From NCBI GenBank assembly GCA_017648805.1, contig JAGCIC010000062.1:1-7485 (forward strand): a stretch of DNA of 7,485 bases, read 5' to 3'. Both the position numbers and the translations under genes were made by a program. The DNA is from Clostridia bacterium (GTDB lineage: Bacteria; Bacillota_A; Clostridia; Christensenellales; Aristaeellaceae). Shown one piece after another: positions 1-7,427 of this stretch. The notes beneath the pieces were generated by a model that was not told the DNA's origin, searched no databases, and worked only from the letters and a program-made list of their open reading frames with translations. Position 1 is the first letter of the stretch. The number at the start of each line of letters is the position of its first letter.

Positions 1-486
1 CAGCTCGCACACCCTTACCGGGTAACCCACCGTCTCCACCTGGCGCCCGTAAGGCGAGGTCTGGGTGACCTGCCCGGGCAGAGTGGTGGGCGCCATCTGG
101 CCGCCCGTCATACCGTAGATCGCGTTGTTCACGAAGATGACAGTGATGTTTTCGCCTCTGGCGGCGGAATGCACCGTCTCGGCAGTTCCGATGGCGGCCA
201 GGTCGCCGTCGCCCTGATAGGTGAACACAATGTTCTCGGGGTTCGCCCGCTTAACGCCCGTAGCGACTGCCGGGGCGCGGCCGTGAGCGGCCTCCACCAT
301 GTCGCAGTTGAAGTAATTAGAAGCGAACACGGAGCATCCGACAGGCGCGATGCCTATGGTCTTGCCCTCGATGCCCAGTTCGTCTATGGCTTCCGCCACC
401 AGGCGGTGGATGATGCCGTGGGTGCAGCCGGGGCAGTAATGCAGCTTGACATCTGCCAGCGCATGGGGTTTTTCAAACACAATCAT
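1..486 (-). CDS. vorA: 2-oxoacid:ferredoxin oxidoreductase, TPP-binding beta subunit (partial, cut by left edge)
   Basis: The first 162 residues of the beta subunit are present; the C-terminal part, about 90-120 residues by family size, lies off the left edge. The frame is open from ATG 486 to base 1. It starts [20 protein letters not shown] and shows CPGCTHG (C18, C21) and GCSVF (C51), which supply ligands for the proximal [4Fe-4S] cluster in this family. The TPP-binding signature follows: GDGDLAAIG (92-100) to [12 protein letters not shown] (119-130), with N120/N121 as Mg-TPP ligands. It pairs with VorB to form the catalytic core. The start codon overlaps the vorB stop (TAATG) and is preceded by GGGAGGTG at 500-493, six bases away, which is strong evidence for coupled, equal production of the two subunits. 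A gamma subunit gene may follow beyond the window, but this cannot be seen. Confidence 0.93.
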   Translation of the reverse strand, partial: MIVFEKPHALADVKLHYCPGCTHGIIHRLVAEAIDELGIEGKTIGIAPVGCSVFASNYFNCDMVEAAHGRAPAVATGVKRANPENIVFTYQGDGDLAAIGTAETVHSAARGENITVIFVNNAIYGMTGGQMAPTTLPGQVTQTSPYGRQVETVGYPVRVCEL

Positions 487-1553
487 TATTCGCACCTCCC
501 GGCGTTCTGAGCTTCCTCGATCTTGCTGAGCACTTCTTCGGGCGTGGGAATCATGCCGCCCACCCGGGAACACAGCAGCACGGGGCGCTTGCAGCGGATC
601 GCCAGCTCCACGTCCTCTATCATCTGGCCCATGGAGAGTTCCACGGACACGAACGCCTTAGCCGTTTCCGCAGCCTTTTTGAGCGCTTCCTTGGGGAAGG
701 GCCACAGAGTTATGGGACGGATCAGACCCGCCTTGATGCCATTGGCGCGGGCCGCAACGATGGCGTTTTTCGCCACGCGCGCCGCCACGCCGAAAGCCAC
801 GCACACGATGTCGGCATCCTCGGTCAGGAAGCTTTCGTACTGGACTTCGTCTTTCTCTATCTGAGCGTAGCGCTCATATCTGGCAATGTTCCACTGCTCC
901 AGCTCTTCCGGCAGCAGGGACAGGGAGTTCACTATGTTGTGCTTCCTGATCCCGCCAGTGCCCGTGACCGCCCAGGGCTTGTCGTAAGCTTTCACTTCGC
1001 CCATGTCCAGGGACACGGGTTCCATCATCTGGCCGATGGTGCCGTCCGCCAGTATCATGGTGGTCATGCGGTACTTGTCAGCCAGGTCAAAGCCCTTGAA
1101 CACCAGGCTCGCCATTTCCTGCACGGAAGCGGGAGCCAATACCAGCATGTGGAAGTCGCCGTGGCCCGCGCCGCGGGTGGCGTGGAAATAGTCCGACTGG
1201 CTGGGCTGTATGCCGCCCAGACCGGGGCCGCCCCTCTGCACGTTCACTACCAGCGCAGGCAGGTCGCAGCCCGCCAGATAGCTCAGACCTTCGCTCTTAA
1301 GGGAGATTCCCGGAGATGAAGAACTGGTCATCACGCGTTTGCCCGCGCTGGCGACGCCGATCACCATGTTTATGGCTGCGATCTCGCTCTCCGCCTGCAA
1401 AAACGTTCCGCCCACTTTGGGCATACGCTTGGCGAGGTAGGCAGCCACTTCCGTCTGGGGAGTGATTGGATAGCCAAAGTAATGCCGGCAGCCCGCCATT
1501 ATGGCCGCTTCCGCCAGGGCTTCGTTGCCCTTCATCAGCACTTTATCTGCCAT
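486..1553 (-). CDS. vorB: 2-ketoisovalerate-type ferredoxin oxidoreductase, alpha subunit VorB
   Basis: This 355-aa protein is the alpha subunit (pyrimidine-binding and transketolase C-terminal domains) of a 2-oxoacid:ferredoxin oxidoreductase. It closely fits the VorB (3-methyl-2-oxobutanoate) group. Motifs seen are the start [26 protein letters not shown] (27-35), [13 protein letters not shown] (51-63), [14 protein letters not shown] (76-89), [11 protein letters not shown] (104-114), [15 protein letters not shown] (119-133) and, in the C-terminal domain, [11 protein letters not shown] (277-287). With the beta subunit it interconverts 2-oxo acid, CoA and acyl-CoA plus CO2 with ferredoxin; the reaction is reversible. 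The substrate (branched-chain versus 2-oxoglutarate or aryl) rests on family resemblance and on the ilvE neighbour, so it is likely but not proven. ATG 1553 is chosen from homology and the AAAGGTAGG (1569-1561) upstream; a longer frame to 1643 only overlaps the ferredoxin gene. Its stop TAA shares one base with the next ATG. Confidence 0.93.
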   Translation of the reverse strand: MADKVLMKGNEALAEAAIMAGCRHYFGYPITPQTEVAAYLAKRMPKVGGTFLQAESEIAAINMVIGVASAGKRVMTSSSSPGISLKSEGLSYLAGCDLPALVVNVQRGGPGLGGIQPSQSDYFHATRGAGHGDFHMLVLAPASVQEMASLVFKGFDLADKYRMTTMILADGTIGQMMEPVSLDMGEVKAYDKPWAVTGTGGIRKHNIVNSLSLLPEELEQWNIARYERYAQIEKDEVQYESFLTEDADIVCVAFGVAARVAKNAIVAARANGIKAGLIRPITLWPFPKEALKKAAETAKAFVSVELSMGQMIEDVELAIRCKRPVLLCSRVGGMIPTPEEVLSKIEEAQNAGRCE

Positions 1554-1561
1554 TTTTATGC

Positions 1562-1768
1562 CTACCTTTCCACCGTGATCACGCAGTCGGGGCACATGGT
1601 CGCGCAGAACGCGCAGCCTATGCATTTGGTTTCGTCCGCGCAATAGGCGGGATGATGCCCCTGGGAATTGAGCTTGGTCTTGTCAAGCTCCACTATCTTT
1701 TTGGGGCACGCGTTCACGCACAGTCCGCAGCCCTTGCAGCGTTCGGTCCTGAATGTAACCTTAGCCAA
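1562..1768 (-). CDS. Ferredoxin-type delta subunit of 2-oxoacid:ferredoxin oxidoreductase (2x[4Fe-4S])
   Basis: The 68-aa product carries two classical [4Fe-4S] motifs: C11xxC14xxC17xxxC21P and C49xxC52xxC55xxxC59P. It is the size and pattern of the KorD/VorD-type electron-transfer subunit, which passes electrons between the TPP/FeS core and free ferredoxin. Two further cysteines (C43, C62) are outside the motifs. The start is taken as TTG 1768, giving MAKVTFRTERCKGC, because the Shine-Dalgarno AGAGGTG lies at 1781-1775, six bases before it. The in-frame GTG at 1777 is itself part of that Shine-Dalgarno and is a poor start. The gene stops eight bases before vorB, so the ferredoxin and alpha subunit are made from one message. 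The order delta, alpha, beta matches multi-subunit VOR/KOR clusters of clostridia. Confidence 0.92.
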   Translation of the reverse strand: MAKVTFRTERCKGCGLCVNACPKKIVELDKTKLNSQGHHPAYCADETKCIGCAFCATMCPDCVITVER

Positions 1769-1774
1769 GATAAA

Positions 1775-1781
1775 CACCTCT
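1775..1781 (-). promoter_or_regulatory. Ribosome binding site that fixes a TTG start for the ferredoxin gene
   Basis: Minus-strand AGAGGTG ends six bases before TTG 1768. Because its last three bases are the only alternative GTG start (1777-1775), the ribosome would have to start on its own binding site if GTG were used; TTG is therefore preferred. Confidence 0.75.
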
Positions 1782-1783
1782 TT

Positions 1784-2449
1784 CTAAAAAATCGCCCAGT
1801 CCGCCCGGTGGCGGATCTTTATCGGTATAAACGCGCCTTCGGTTTTGATTTCCGGCAGCAGTTCCTGTTTTACCGTGCTGCCCAGCAGCGTAAGTCCGCA
1901 CAGTTCGGAAAGCTTTTCTGCTTTCTCAAGCCCTTGAAGCACGTGCTCGCGTGTGGTCAGTTCGCCCAGATTCGTGTTATTTATGATGCCGGTAAAAGGC
2001 AGATGCCCCGCCGTCTCAATCTCACCGATCACCTGGAGCGCTTCCTCCGGGGTCTGTGTCAGGGGTCGTAGGAAATTGACCACAAGCAGCATTTCATAGT
2101 CGTTTTCCTGTTTTAACGCTCCCGAAAGCCTTCCCAGCGCCAGCGCGCCCCGGTCGTCACCGCCAACATCAACTACAGCATTATAATCCCTGTCGTCAAC
2201 GATCCTGTACATCTCTCCCGGCAAGGCAGGCACGTCCACGTTACTGCCCGCATATGGCGACACTATGACTTCCGCGCCCACGCTTTCCAGCTCTTTACGG
2301 CTGTCCATGCTGCGGAAATACGGATTAACTATGTCAAGGTCGGCGATCAGGGTCTTATGTCCTTCCAAAGCAAGCCGGATTGCGTATTCCACCGCCAGGG
2401 AGGACTTTCCGCTGCCGTAATGCCCGGCAAACAGAGTTACCCGTTTCAT
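1784..2449 (-). CDS. Small P-loop ATPase of the MinD/ParA (SIMIBI) superfamily, role unknown
   Basis: This 221-aa soluble protein begins with a beta strand and Walker A motif GHYGSGKSS (residues 9-17, K15). It continues with ADLDIVNPYFRS (36-47), where D37 and D39 sit as in MinD/ParA switch I, then the Walker B-like VVDVGGDDRG (92-101) and INNTN (156-160), a likely base-recognition strand. The deviant lysine typical of ParA/MinD Walker A (KGGxGKT) is replaced by His10. No membrane-targeting helix, cysteine cluster or DNA-binding domain is seen; the only Cys is C184. The start lies nine bases after the ilvE stop with no clear Shine-Dalgarno, so translation is probably coupled to ilvE. Placement just before the ferredoxin and VOR subunits suggests a helper of that complex, such as a maturation or cluster-insertion factor, or a regulator. 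This is inference from position only, and the substrate is unknown. Confidence 0.82.
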   Translation of the reverse strand: MKRVTLFAGHYGSGKSSLAVEYAIRLALEGHKTLIADLDIVNPYFRSMDSRKELESVGAEVIVSPYAGSNVDVPALPGEMYRIVDDRDYNAVVDVGGDDRGALALGRLSGALKQENDYEMLLVVNFLRPLTQTPEEALQVIGEIETAGHLPFTGIINNTNLGELTTREHVLQGLEKAEKLSELCGLTLLGSTVKQELLPEIKTEGAFIPIKIRHRADWAIF

Positions 2450-2458
2450 CAGACCGGC

Positions 2459-3526
2459 TTAATTGAGGGGCTCGATCCAGCCGAATTTGTCGGGCTTCAG
2501 GCCCCACTGTATTCCGGTCAGTTCGTCGTACAGTTTCTGGGTCAGCGCGCCGATCTTGCCGCCGTTAACCACATAGCTCACGCCATCAACGTTGAGTTCG
2601 CCCATGGGCGACACCACTGCCGCAGTGCCCGTGCCCCAGGCTTCTTCCAGCGTGCCTTCCTTGACCGCCTTGGCCAGTTCCTCCACGCTTATCAGTCTTT
2701 CCTCCACCGGCACGCCCCAGTCCTTGAGCAGCGCGATGCAGCTCTTGCGGGTCACGCCGGGCAGCACGGAACCGGTGAGCTTCGGGGTCACCACGGTGCC
2801 GCTGATCTTGAACATGACGTTCATGGATCCGACTTCCTCGACATATTTGCGCTCCACGCCGTCCAGCCACAGCACCTGCGCGTAGCCCTGCTGTTCCGCC
2901 TTCTCCCCGGCGCGCATCGACGCGGCGTAGTTGCCGCCGCACTTGGCGTAACCCGTTCCGCCGCGGACCGCTCTGACATCCTGGGTCTCGATCATGATCC
3001 TGACGGGATTGATGCCTTCTTTATAATAAGCACCGGAGGGAGACAGGATGATGCAGAATATGCAATTGCTCACGGTATGCACGCCCAGGAACGGATCGTT
3101 GCCGAACAGGAAGGGGCGGATATACAGGCTCGCGCCCTTGGTGTGGGGCACCCAGTCCTTGTCGATACTGACCAGCTTCTTCAGGGCTTTCAGGCAGAAT
3201 TCCTCGTCCAGCTTGGGCAGGCACATCCTGTCGGCGGAGTTGTTCATGCGCTTGAAGTTTTCCTGGGGACGGAAGAACTGTATCTCGCCGTCCGCGCGCC
3301 TGTACGCCTTCATGCCTTCGAAGATCTCGGCGCCGTAATGCAGCACCGTGGACGCGGGAGACAGGCTGATGTCGCCGAAGGGCACGATCCTGGCGTCATG
3401 CCAGCCCTGCTGCGGGTTATAGTTCATAAGGAACATATGGTCGGTGAAAATCTTGCCGAAGCCCAGTGCGGTCTCGTCCTGGGGTTTGGCTTTGGGGTTT
3501 GTGTTCAACGTTACGCTGATTTCCAT
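2459..3526 (-). CDS. ilvE: Branched-chain amino acid aminotransferase (IlvE, class IV PLP fold)
   Basis: The 355-aa product is a full-length branched-chain aminotransferase of the longer type found in Bacillus and in eukaryotic BCATs. It transfers the amino group between glutamate and the 2-oxo acids of Val, Leu and Ile (EC 2.6.1.42), in the cytoplasm. Visible family marks are GAEIFEGMKAYR (65-76), LYIRPFLFG (134-142), the PLP lysine K195 in YAKCGGNYAAS, QVLWLDG (217-223), the YVEEVGSMN stretch (228-236) and the phosphate-binding GTGTAAVVSP region (298-307). The ATG at 3526 is chosen because GGGAGGAG lies at 3538-3531 and family homology starts there. A longer open frame to 3637 would overlap the end of the ligase gene and adds no conserved sequence. 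The gap to the upstream stop is 11 bases, so the two genes are surely co-transcribed. Its place between an acyl-CoA ligase and a 2-oxoacid oxidoreductase fits interconversion of amino acid and acyl-CoA. Confidence 0.95.
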   Translation of the reverse strand: MEISVTLNTNPKAKPQDETALGFGKIFTDHMFLMNYNPQQGWHDARIVPFGDISLSPASTVLHYGAEIFEGMKAYRRADGEIQFFRPQENFKRMNNSADRMCLPKLDEEFCLKALKKLVSIDKDWVPHTKGASLYIRPFLFGNDPFLGVHTVSNCIFCIILSPSGAYYKEGINPVRIMIETQDVRAVRGGTGYAKCGGNYAASMRAGEKAEQQGYAQVLWLDGVERKYVEEVGSMNVMFKISGTVVTPKLTGSVLPGVTRKSCIALLKDWGVPVEERLISVEELAKAVKEGTLEEAWGTGTAAVVSPMGELNVDGVSYVVNGGKIGALTQKLYDELTGIQWGLKPDKFGWIEPLN

Positions 3527-3537
3527 TTTTCTCCTCC

Positions 3538-6033
3538 CTACTCCCTGCTCAGATTGAATACTTCGCAGGCCTTTTCTACCATTTTGAATTTCTGTATCTT
3601 GCCCGCGTCGTTCATGATGAATTTGTCCATGAACCACACGTACCTGGGTACCTTATGCCGCGCCATGGAGGACAGCACGTAGTCCTTGACCTCCTTTTCG
3701 CTCAGGCTCGCTCCTTCGTTGAGTATCACGCATGCCATTATCTCTTCGCCGTACTGCTTGTCCGGCACGCCTATGACCTGCACGTCGCTGATCGCCGGAT
3801 GAGTTATAAGGAATTCCTCTATCTCGCGGGGATATATGTTCTCGCCGCCGCGAATGATCATGTCCTTAAGGCGCCCGGTGACCCGGTAATTTCCGTTCTC
3901 ATCCTTTATGCAAAGATCCCCCGTGTGCAGCCAGCCGTCCTTGTCTATCGCCTGGGCGGTGGCGGATGGCATTTTGTAGTAGCCTTTCATAACGTTGTAG
4001 CCGCGGGCCACGAACTCGCCCTGCTGTCCGCAGGGAAGCTCCTCTCCCGTAACCGGATCGACGATCCTGCACTCCACCTGGGGCAGGTTGCAGCCCACGG
4101 TGGTTGTCCTCACGTCCAGGCTGTCGTCGTAGCAGCGGCTCATGGTGCAGCCGGGGGAAGACTCGGTCTGACCGTACACCGACACTATGCCAGTCATTCG
4201 CATCTTGTCCGCCGCTTCGCGCATCACGCTTTCGGGGCAGTTGCTTCCTGCCATAATACCCGTGCGCATATGGGAAAAGTCAGTCTTGGCAAAGTCCGGA
4301 TGGTTCAGCATGGCGATGAACATGGTGGGCACGCCGTGGAAGCAGGTGATCTTTTCCCTGGTTATGCAGTCCAGCGCGTGCTTAGGGGAGAAATACGGCA
4401 GCGGACACATGGTAGTGCCGTGAGTCATGGACGCAGTCATCGCCAGAACCATGCCGAAGCAGTGGAACATGGGCACCTGTATCATCATGCGGTCCGCGGT
4501 GGACAGATCCATGCGGTCGCCTATGCACTTGCCGTTGTTCACCACGCCCCTGTGAGTGAGCATTACGCCCTTGGGAAAGCCCGTGGTGCCGGAAGTATAC
4601 TGCATGTTGCACACGTCGTCGCCCTTGATCAGGGAGGACAGGCGGCTCACCTCTTCTATGGGAACCTTTTCGCTTTCCTGCAGGAATTCTTCCCACTCGC
4701 GGCAGCCCTTGAGCCTGAAGCCTACGGTGATGATGTTTCTTAAAAACGGCAGTCGCTTGCAGTGCAGACCTTTACCGGGGTCGCTTGTCTCCAGTTCGGG
4801 GCACAGGCGGGTTATGGTATCCACATAGTCGGAGTCCCTGTACCCGTTTATCATTATAAGGGTATGAGTGTCGCTCTGCCTGAGCAGATACTCCGCCTCT
4901 GCGATCTTGTAGGCGGTATTCATGGTCACCAGGGTGGCATTTATTTTTGTAGCGGCCCAGAAACTGATATACCATGCGGGCAGGTTGGTAGCCCAGACAG
5001 CCACCTTGCTGCCGGGCCGCACACCCACCGCTATGAACGCGCGGGCGCACCTGTCCACATCGTCTCTGAACTGGGAATAAGTGCGTGTGTAATCCAGCGT
5101 GGTGTACTTGAAGCACAGCTGATCCGGAAAAGTCTCGGCCATCCTGTCCAGCACCTGCGGGAAGTTTTCGTCTATCAGCTCATCGTGCTTCCACACGTAT
5201 CTGCCCTTGCCGTCCACCGACGTGTACAGCGCACCGTCCGTGTATGACCGGGGTCGGTACATGGACGCGAATTCCCTGAACTGGGTGTATACCACATAGG
5301 GGTCGTCCAGCCCGTCCATCCACGCCTTGTCCCACTCAAGGGTAATATATCCGGCATAAGATATGCTCCTCAGAGCTTCGAATATCTCTTTTGCGGGTAA
5401 ATCGCCCTCTCCTGGCAGCACATATTCCACCAGACTACCACTCAGCCTGCTGTCTTTGATGTGGACATGCTTTACGTAAGCGCCCAGGTTCGTGATGGAC
5501 TTTTCGGGAGTCTCCCCCGAAAAGCGGAAGGTGTTGTGGGCGTCCCACAGCGCCTGCAGGCAGTCCAGCGCATATCCGTCCAGCAGATTTTTGAGCCGCT
5601 CGGTATCCGAGAATATGCCGGCTGTCTCCACAAGCAGCGTGATGCCTGAGGCGGAAAACTCAGGGATCAGCGCGTCTATGACCTTTTTGATATTGTCCGC
5701 CTGATCCTGCGTGTCCTCAAGCGTGTCGCGCGCCCTGAGCCTCACAAAGGGGCACTTGAGCTTCTTAGCCAGTTCGCACAGCTGCTTAAGCTCCCGAACG
5801 CAGACATCATAAGCATCGGCGTCCGCAGGATTGCACAGCGCGTCCACACAGCTTATGCCGATGCCCTGAAGCTCCAGCCTGCTGGCATCCTCGCACATAC
5901 GCACCATGTCCGCGAACTCCGGATTCAGAGCGTCGTGCAGTTCTATGCCGCTGTATTTAAGCTCCCGAGCCAGGTTTTCATATTCCGGCCAGCCCATTTC
6001 CCTCCAGCCGGAGGTAGAGACGGACAGCTTCAT
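3538..6033 (-). CDS. Fusion of a sugar-phosphate-isomerase-like TIM barrel with an ACSF2-type acyl-CoA synthetase
   Basis: This 831-aa protein has two parts. Residues 1 to about 260 form a xylose isomerase-like (AP endonuclease 2 superfamily) barrel that keeps a plausible metal site: E136 (LLVETAG), D164 and H166 (WDAHN), H189/H191 (HVHIKD) and E233 (LEWDK). Residues about 280-831 form an AMP-forming ligase with the P-loop YTSGTTGFPKG (479-489), YGQTE (620-624), HTGD (703-706), GRLKDMIIRGGENIYPREIEE starting at 720, and the C-terminal catalytic lysine K812 in GKIQKFK. The last motif and the overall run resemble ACSF2/medium-chain acyl-CoA synthetases. The ligase should make an acyl-CoA from a carboxylic acid, ATP and CoA; the acid is unknown, with branched-chain or aryl acids suggested by the neighbours. 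The barrel's role is unknown. ATG 6033 is chosen; GTG 6036 directly before it is equally placed for the AGGGAG at 6048-6043. A Met at residue 258 (position 5262) behind a weak AGGGA could yield a separate ligase. Confidence 0.9.
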   Translation of the reverse strand: MKLSVSTSGWREMGWPEYENLARELKYSGIELHDALNPEFADMVRMCEDASRLELQGIGISCVDALCNPADADAYDVCVRELKQLCELAKKLKCPFVRLRARDTLEDTQDQADNIKKVIDALIPEFSASGITLLVETAGIFSDTERLKNLLDGYALDCLQALWDAHNTFRFSGETPEKSITNLGAYVKHVHIKDSRLSGSLVEYVLPGEGDLPAKEIFEALRSISYAGYITLEWDKAWMDGLDDPYVVYTQFREFASMYRPRSYTDGALYTSVDGKGRYVWKHDELIDENFPQVLDRMAETFPDQLCFKYTTLDYTRTYSQFRDDVDRCARAFIAVGVRPGSKVAVWATNLPAWYISFWAATKINATLVTMNTAYKIAEAEYLLRQSDTHTLIMINGYRDSDYVDTITRLCPELETSDPGKGLHCKRLPFLRNIITVGFRLKGCREWEEFLQESEKVPIEEVSRLSSLIKGDDVCNMQYTSGTTGFPKGVMLTHRGVVNNGKCIGDRMDLSTADRMMIQVPMFHCFGMVLAMTASMTHGTTMCPLPYFSPKHALDCITREKITCFHGVPTMFIAMLNHPDFAKTDFSHMRTGIMAGSNCPESVMREAADKMRMTGIVSVYGQTESSPGCTMSRCYDDSLDVRTTTVGCNLPQVECRIVDPVTGEELPCGQQGEFVARGYNVMKGYYKMPSATAQAIDKDGWLHTGDLCIKDENGNYRVTGRLKDMIIRGGENIYPREIEEFLITHPAISDVQVIGVPDKQYGEEIMACVILNEGASLSEKEVKDYVLSSMARHKVPRYVWFMDKFIMNDAGKIQKFKMVEKACEVFNLSRE

Positions 6034-6036
6034 CAC

Positions 6037-7413
6037 TTAATTCTCCCTGTAAACGATTTTGTTGAGAGCGTTAATGTACGCCCGGATCGCGGCGCCGACT
6101 ATGTCGGTGGATATTCCCCTGCCGGAAAACAGCCTGCCTTCGTCGCGCAGCCGCACCAGCGCTTCGCCCGCCGCTTCCTGGCCGCCCGTCACCGCGCGGA
6201 TGCTGAAGTCGTCAAGCTCGTAATGGTGGCCGATCAGCTTTTCAATGGCCAAGAACGCCGCGTCTATAGGGCCGTCGCCGGTAGAAATGCCTTCCACCCG
6301 CGCGCCCTGCCTGTCCAGCACCACATGGGCTGTGGCAGTGATTATATTGCCCGAATTCACCACGTAACTCGCCAGGGTATAAGTTGGCGGCACCTGCAGC
6401 GCCACCGCGGCGATTATGGCATCCAGCTCTTTGAGCTCCACCGGCTTTTTCACGGCGATGCCCATGAACCTTTCGTACACCTTGGCTATGTCAGCCTTGC
6501 TGAGCTCATAGCCCAGCAGGGTCGACGCGCGGGCCACCGCCTGGATGTCGCTCTGGGCGGTCAGCAGCGTCTTGGGCTCCTCAGCCCTGGGTGCGGGCCG
6601 CACGGCGGCTTCCGGGTCGTTGGCCTTTTCGTTGGAGGCGATTATCTGCGCCGCCCGCTTAAGCGCGGTCACGTCCGCGTCCGCCTTTACGCCGAAGCTC
6701 TCGCCGCGGGCAGAGATAAGGTCGACCATTATGTCCAGCCGTGGCTGCACGCCGGAGGCGCAGCGGGTATATATCAGGTCAGCGCCCACGCGTACCGCCT
6801 CGAAGGCGCAGGCTTCCGCCATGGACAGCCTGTCCGAAACTATTACGCCCAGGCACGCTTCGCCCGCATATTCACGTATGCCGGCGACGAATTTGCCGAA
6901 CTCGTCCGGCAGCATCTCGCCCGCTTCGTCCGACACGGTAAGTGTGGCGGCTCCCGCTTCCTTTGCGGCAGAAAGCGCTTTTTCAAGAAAGCTCTTTTCG
7001 GAACGCGTAGCGTCCAGGGCGGTAAACTCCACGTCCTGGCACAGCGCCCTGGCGCTCCTGACCGTCGCGCTGATCTTTTCCAGCATTTTTTCCGGCTTTA
7101 AGTGCATGGAATACTCCATGCCCACCACCGATACGGGAAACTTGACGTTCAGGCGCGGCCTTAACGCGTCCTTCACCGCCGAGAACGCCTTTTCGCACTC
7201 CCCGCCCGTCACGGGCACGGAGACTACCGCGTTCTTGGTCTGCCTGGCGATGGTCTTGATCAGTATCTCATCGCTCTTCTCCTCGCCCATCGGACAGACA
7301 CAAATCACGTCTATGTTGACGTCGTCCAAAAGCCTCGCGCACTCCAGCCGGCGCCCAAAGCTCATCCCGGCGCTTGCGGACAAAGTCGATTCAGCCAGAT
7401 AGATCTTTCTCAT
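6037..7413 (-). CDS. Catalytically dead 2-isopropylmalate synthase-like protein with intact LeuA regulatory domain
   Basis: This 458-aa protein aligns with LeuA along its length. Residues about 1-260 are the TIM barrel and about 342-455 the LeuA dimerisation/allosteric domain, with GDGPIDAAFLAIEKL near 379 and GISTDIVGAAIRAYINALN near 433. The barrel has lost the active site. The LeuA motif TLRDGE is TLSASA (Arg to Ser12, Asp to Ala13), the catalytic Glu is Leu133, the substrate Thr is Glu163, the metal-binding HxH is I191-V-S193, and GIGERAGN is replaced by SGVQPRLD. The catalytic subdomain carrying GIHQDG is missing, which explains a length below the usual 500 or more. It is therefore unlikely to condense acetyl-CoA with a 2-oxo acid. 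The frame is intact, so this is a retained pseudoenzyme and not a decayed gene. As the first gene after a T-box it may sense leucine or isoleucine, or modulate an active LeuA or another operon product; that is inference. The ATG at 7413 has AGGAG six bases upstream. Confidence 0.88.
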   Translation of the reverse strand: MRKIYLAESTLSASAGMSFGRRLECARLLDDVNIDVICVCPMGEEKSDEILIKTIARQTKNAVVSVPVTGGECEKAFSAVKDALRPRLNVKFPVSVVGMEYSMHLKPEKMLEKISATVRSARALCQDVEFTALDATRSEKSFLEKALSAAKEAGAATLTVSDEAGEMLPDEFGKFVAGIREYAGEACLGVIVSDRLSMAEACAFEAVRVGADLIYTRCASGVQPRLDIMVDLISARGESFGVKADADVTALKRAAQIIASNEKANDPEAAVRPAPRAEEPKTLLTAQSDIQAVARASTLLGYELSKADIAKVYERFMGIAVKKPVELKELDAIIAAVALQVPPTYTLASYVVNSGNIITATAHVVLDRQGARVEGISTGDGPIDAAFLAIEKLIGHHYELDDFSIRAVTGGQEAAGEALVRLRDEGRLFSGRGISTDIVGAAIRAYINALNKIVYREN

Positions 7414-7427
7414 ACTGCACTCCTGCT

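Noticed and set aside
1554..1643. N-terminal extension of VorB
   Set aside because: The extra 30 residues are the ferredoxin gene read in another frame; VorB homology begins at [12 protein letters not shown].
3527..3637. N-terminal extension of the aminotransferase
   Set aside because: The extra 37 residues overlap the ligase coding end, are unlike any aminotransferase start, and the strong GGGAGGAG site points to ATG 3526.
2357..3682. A long plus-strand open frame (about 440 codons) across ilvE
   Set aside because: It lies antisense to a convincing full-length aminotransferase, its product is rich in His, Gly, Arg and Ala without a recognisable domain, and it has no supporting ribosome site. 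It is a by-product of GC-rich codon use.
3655..4743. A plus-strand open frame of about 360 codons opposite the acyl-CoA synthetase
   Set aside because: Antisense shadow with His- and Ala-rich sequence; the minus-strand ligase motifs are unambiguous.
3538..6033. Fusion produced by a sequencing or assembly join
   Set aside because: The frame is continuous through the linker with no stop or odd composition, and spacing to both neighbours is operon-like, though only comparison with relatives would settle it.
5935..7101. A plus-strand open frame of about 390 codons opposite the LeuA-like gene
   Set aside because: Same reasons: antisense to a gene with clear homology, biased composition, no known family.
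6037..7413. Calling the LeuA-like gene a pseudogene
   Set aside because: The frame is uninterrupted, starts after a good ribosome site under a T-box, and the regulatory domain is conserved; loss is limited to catalytic parts.
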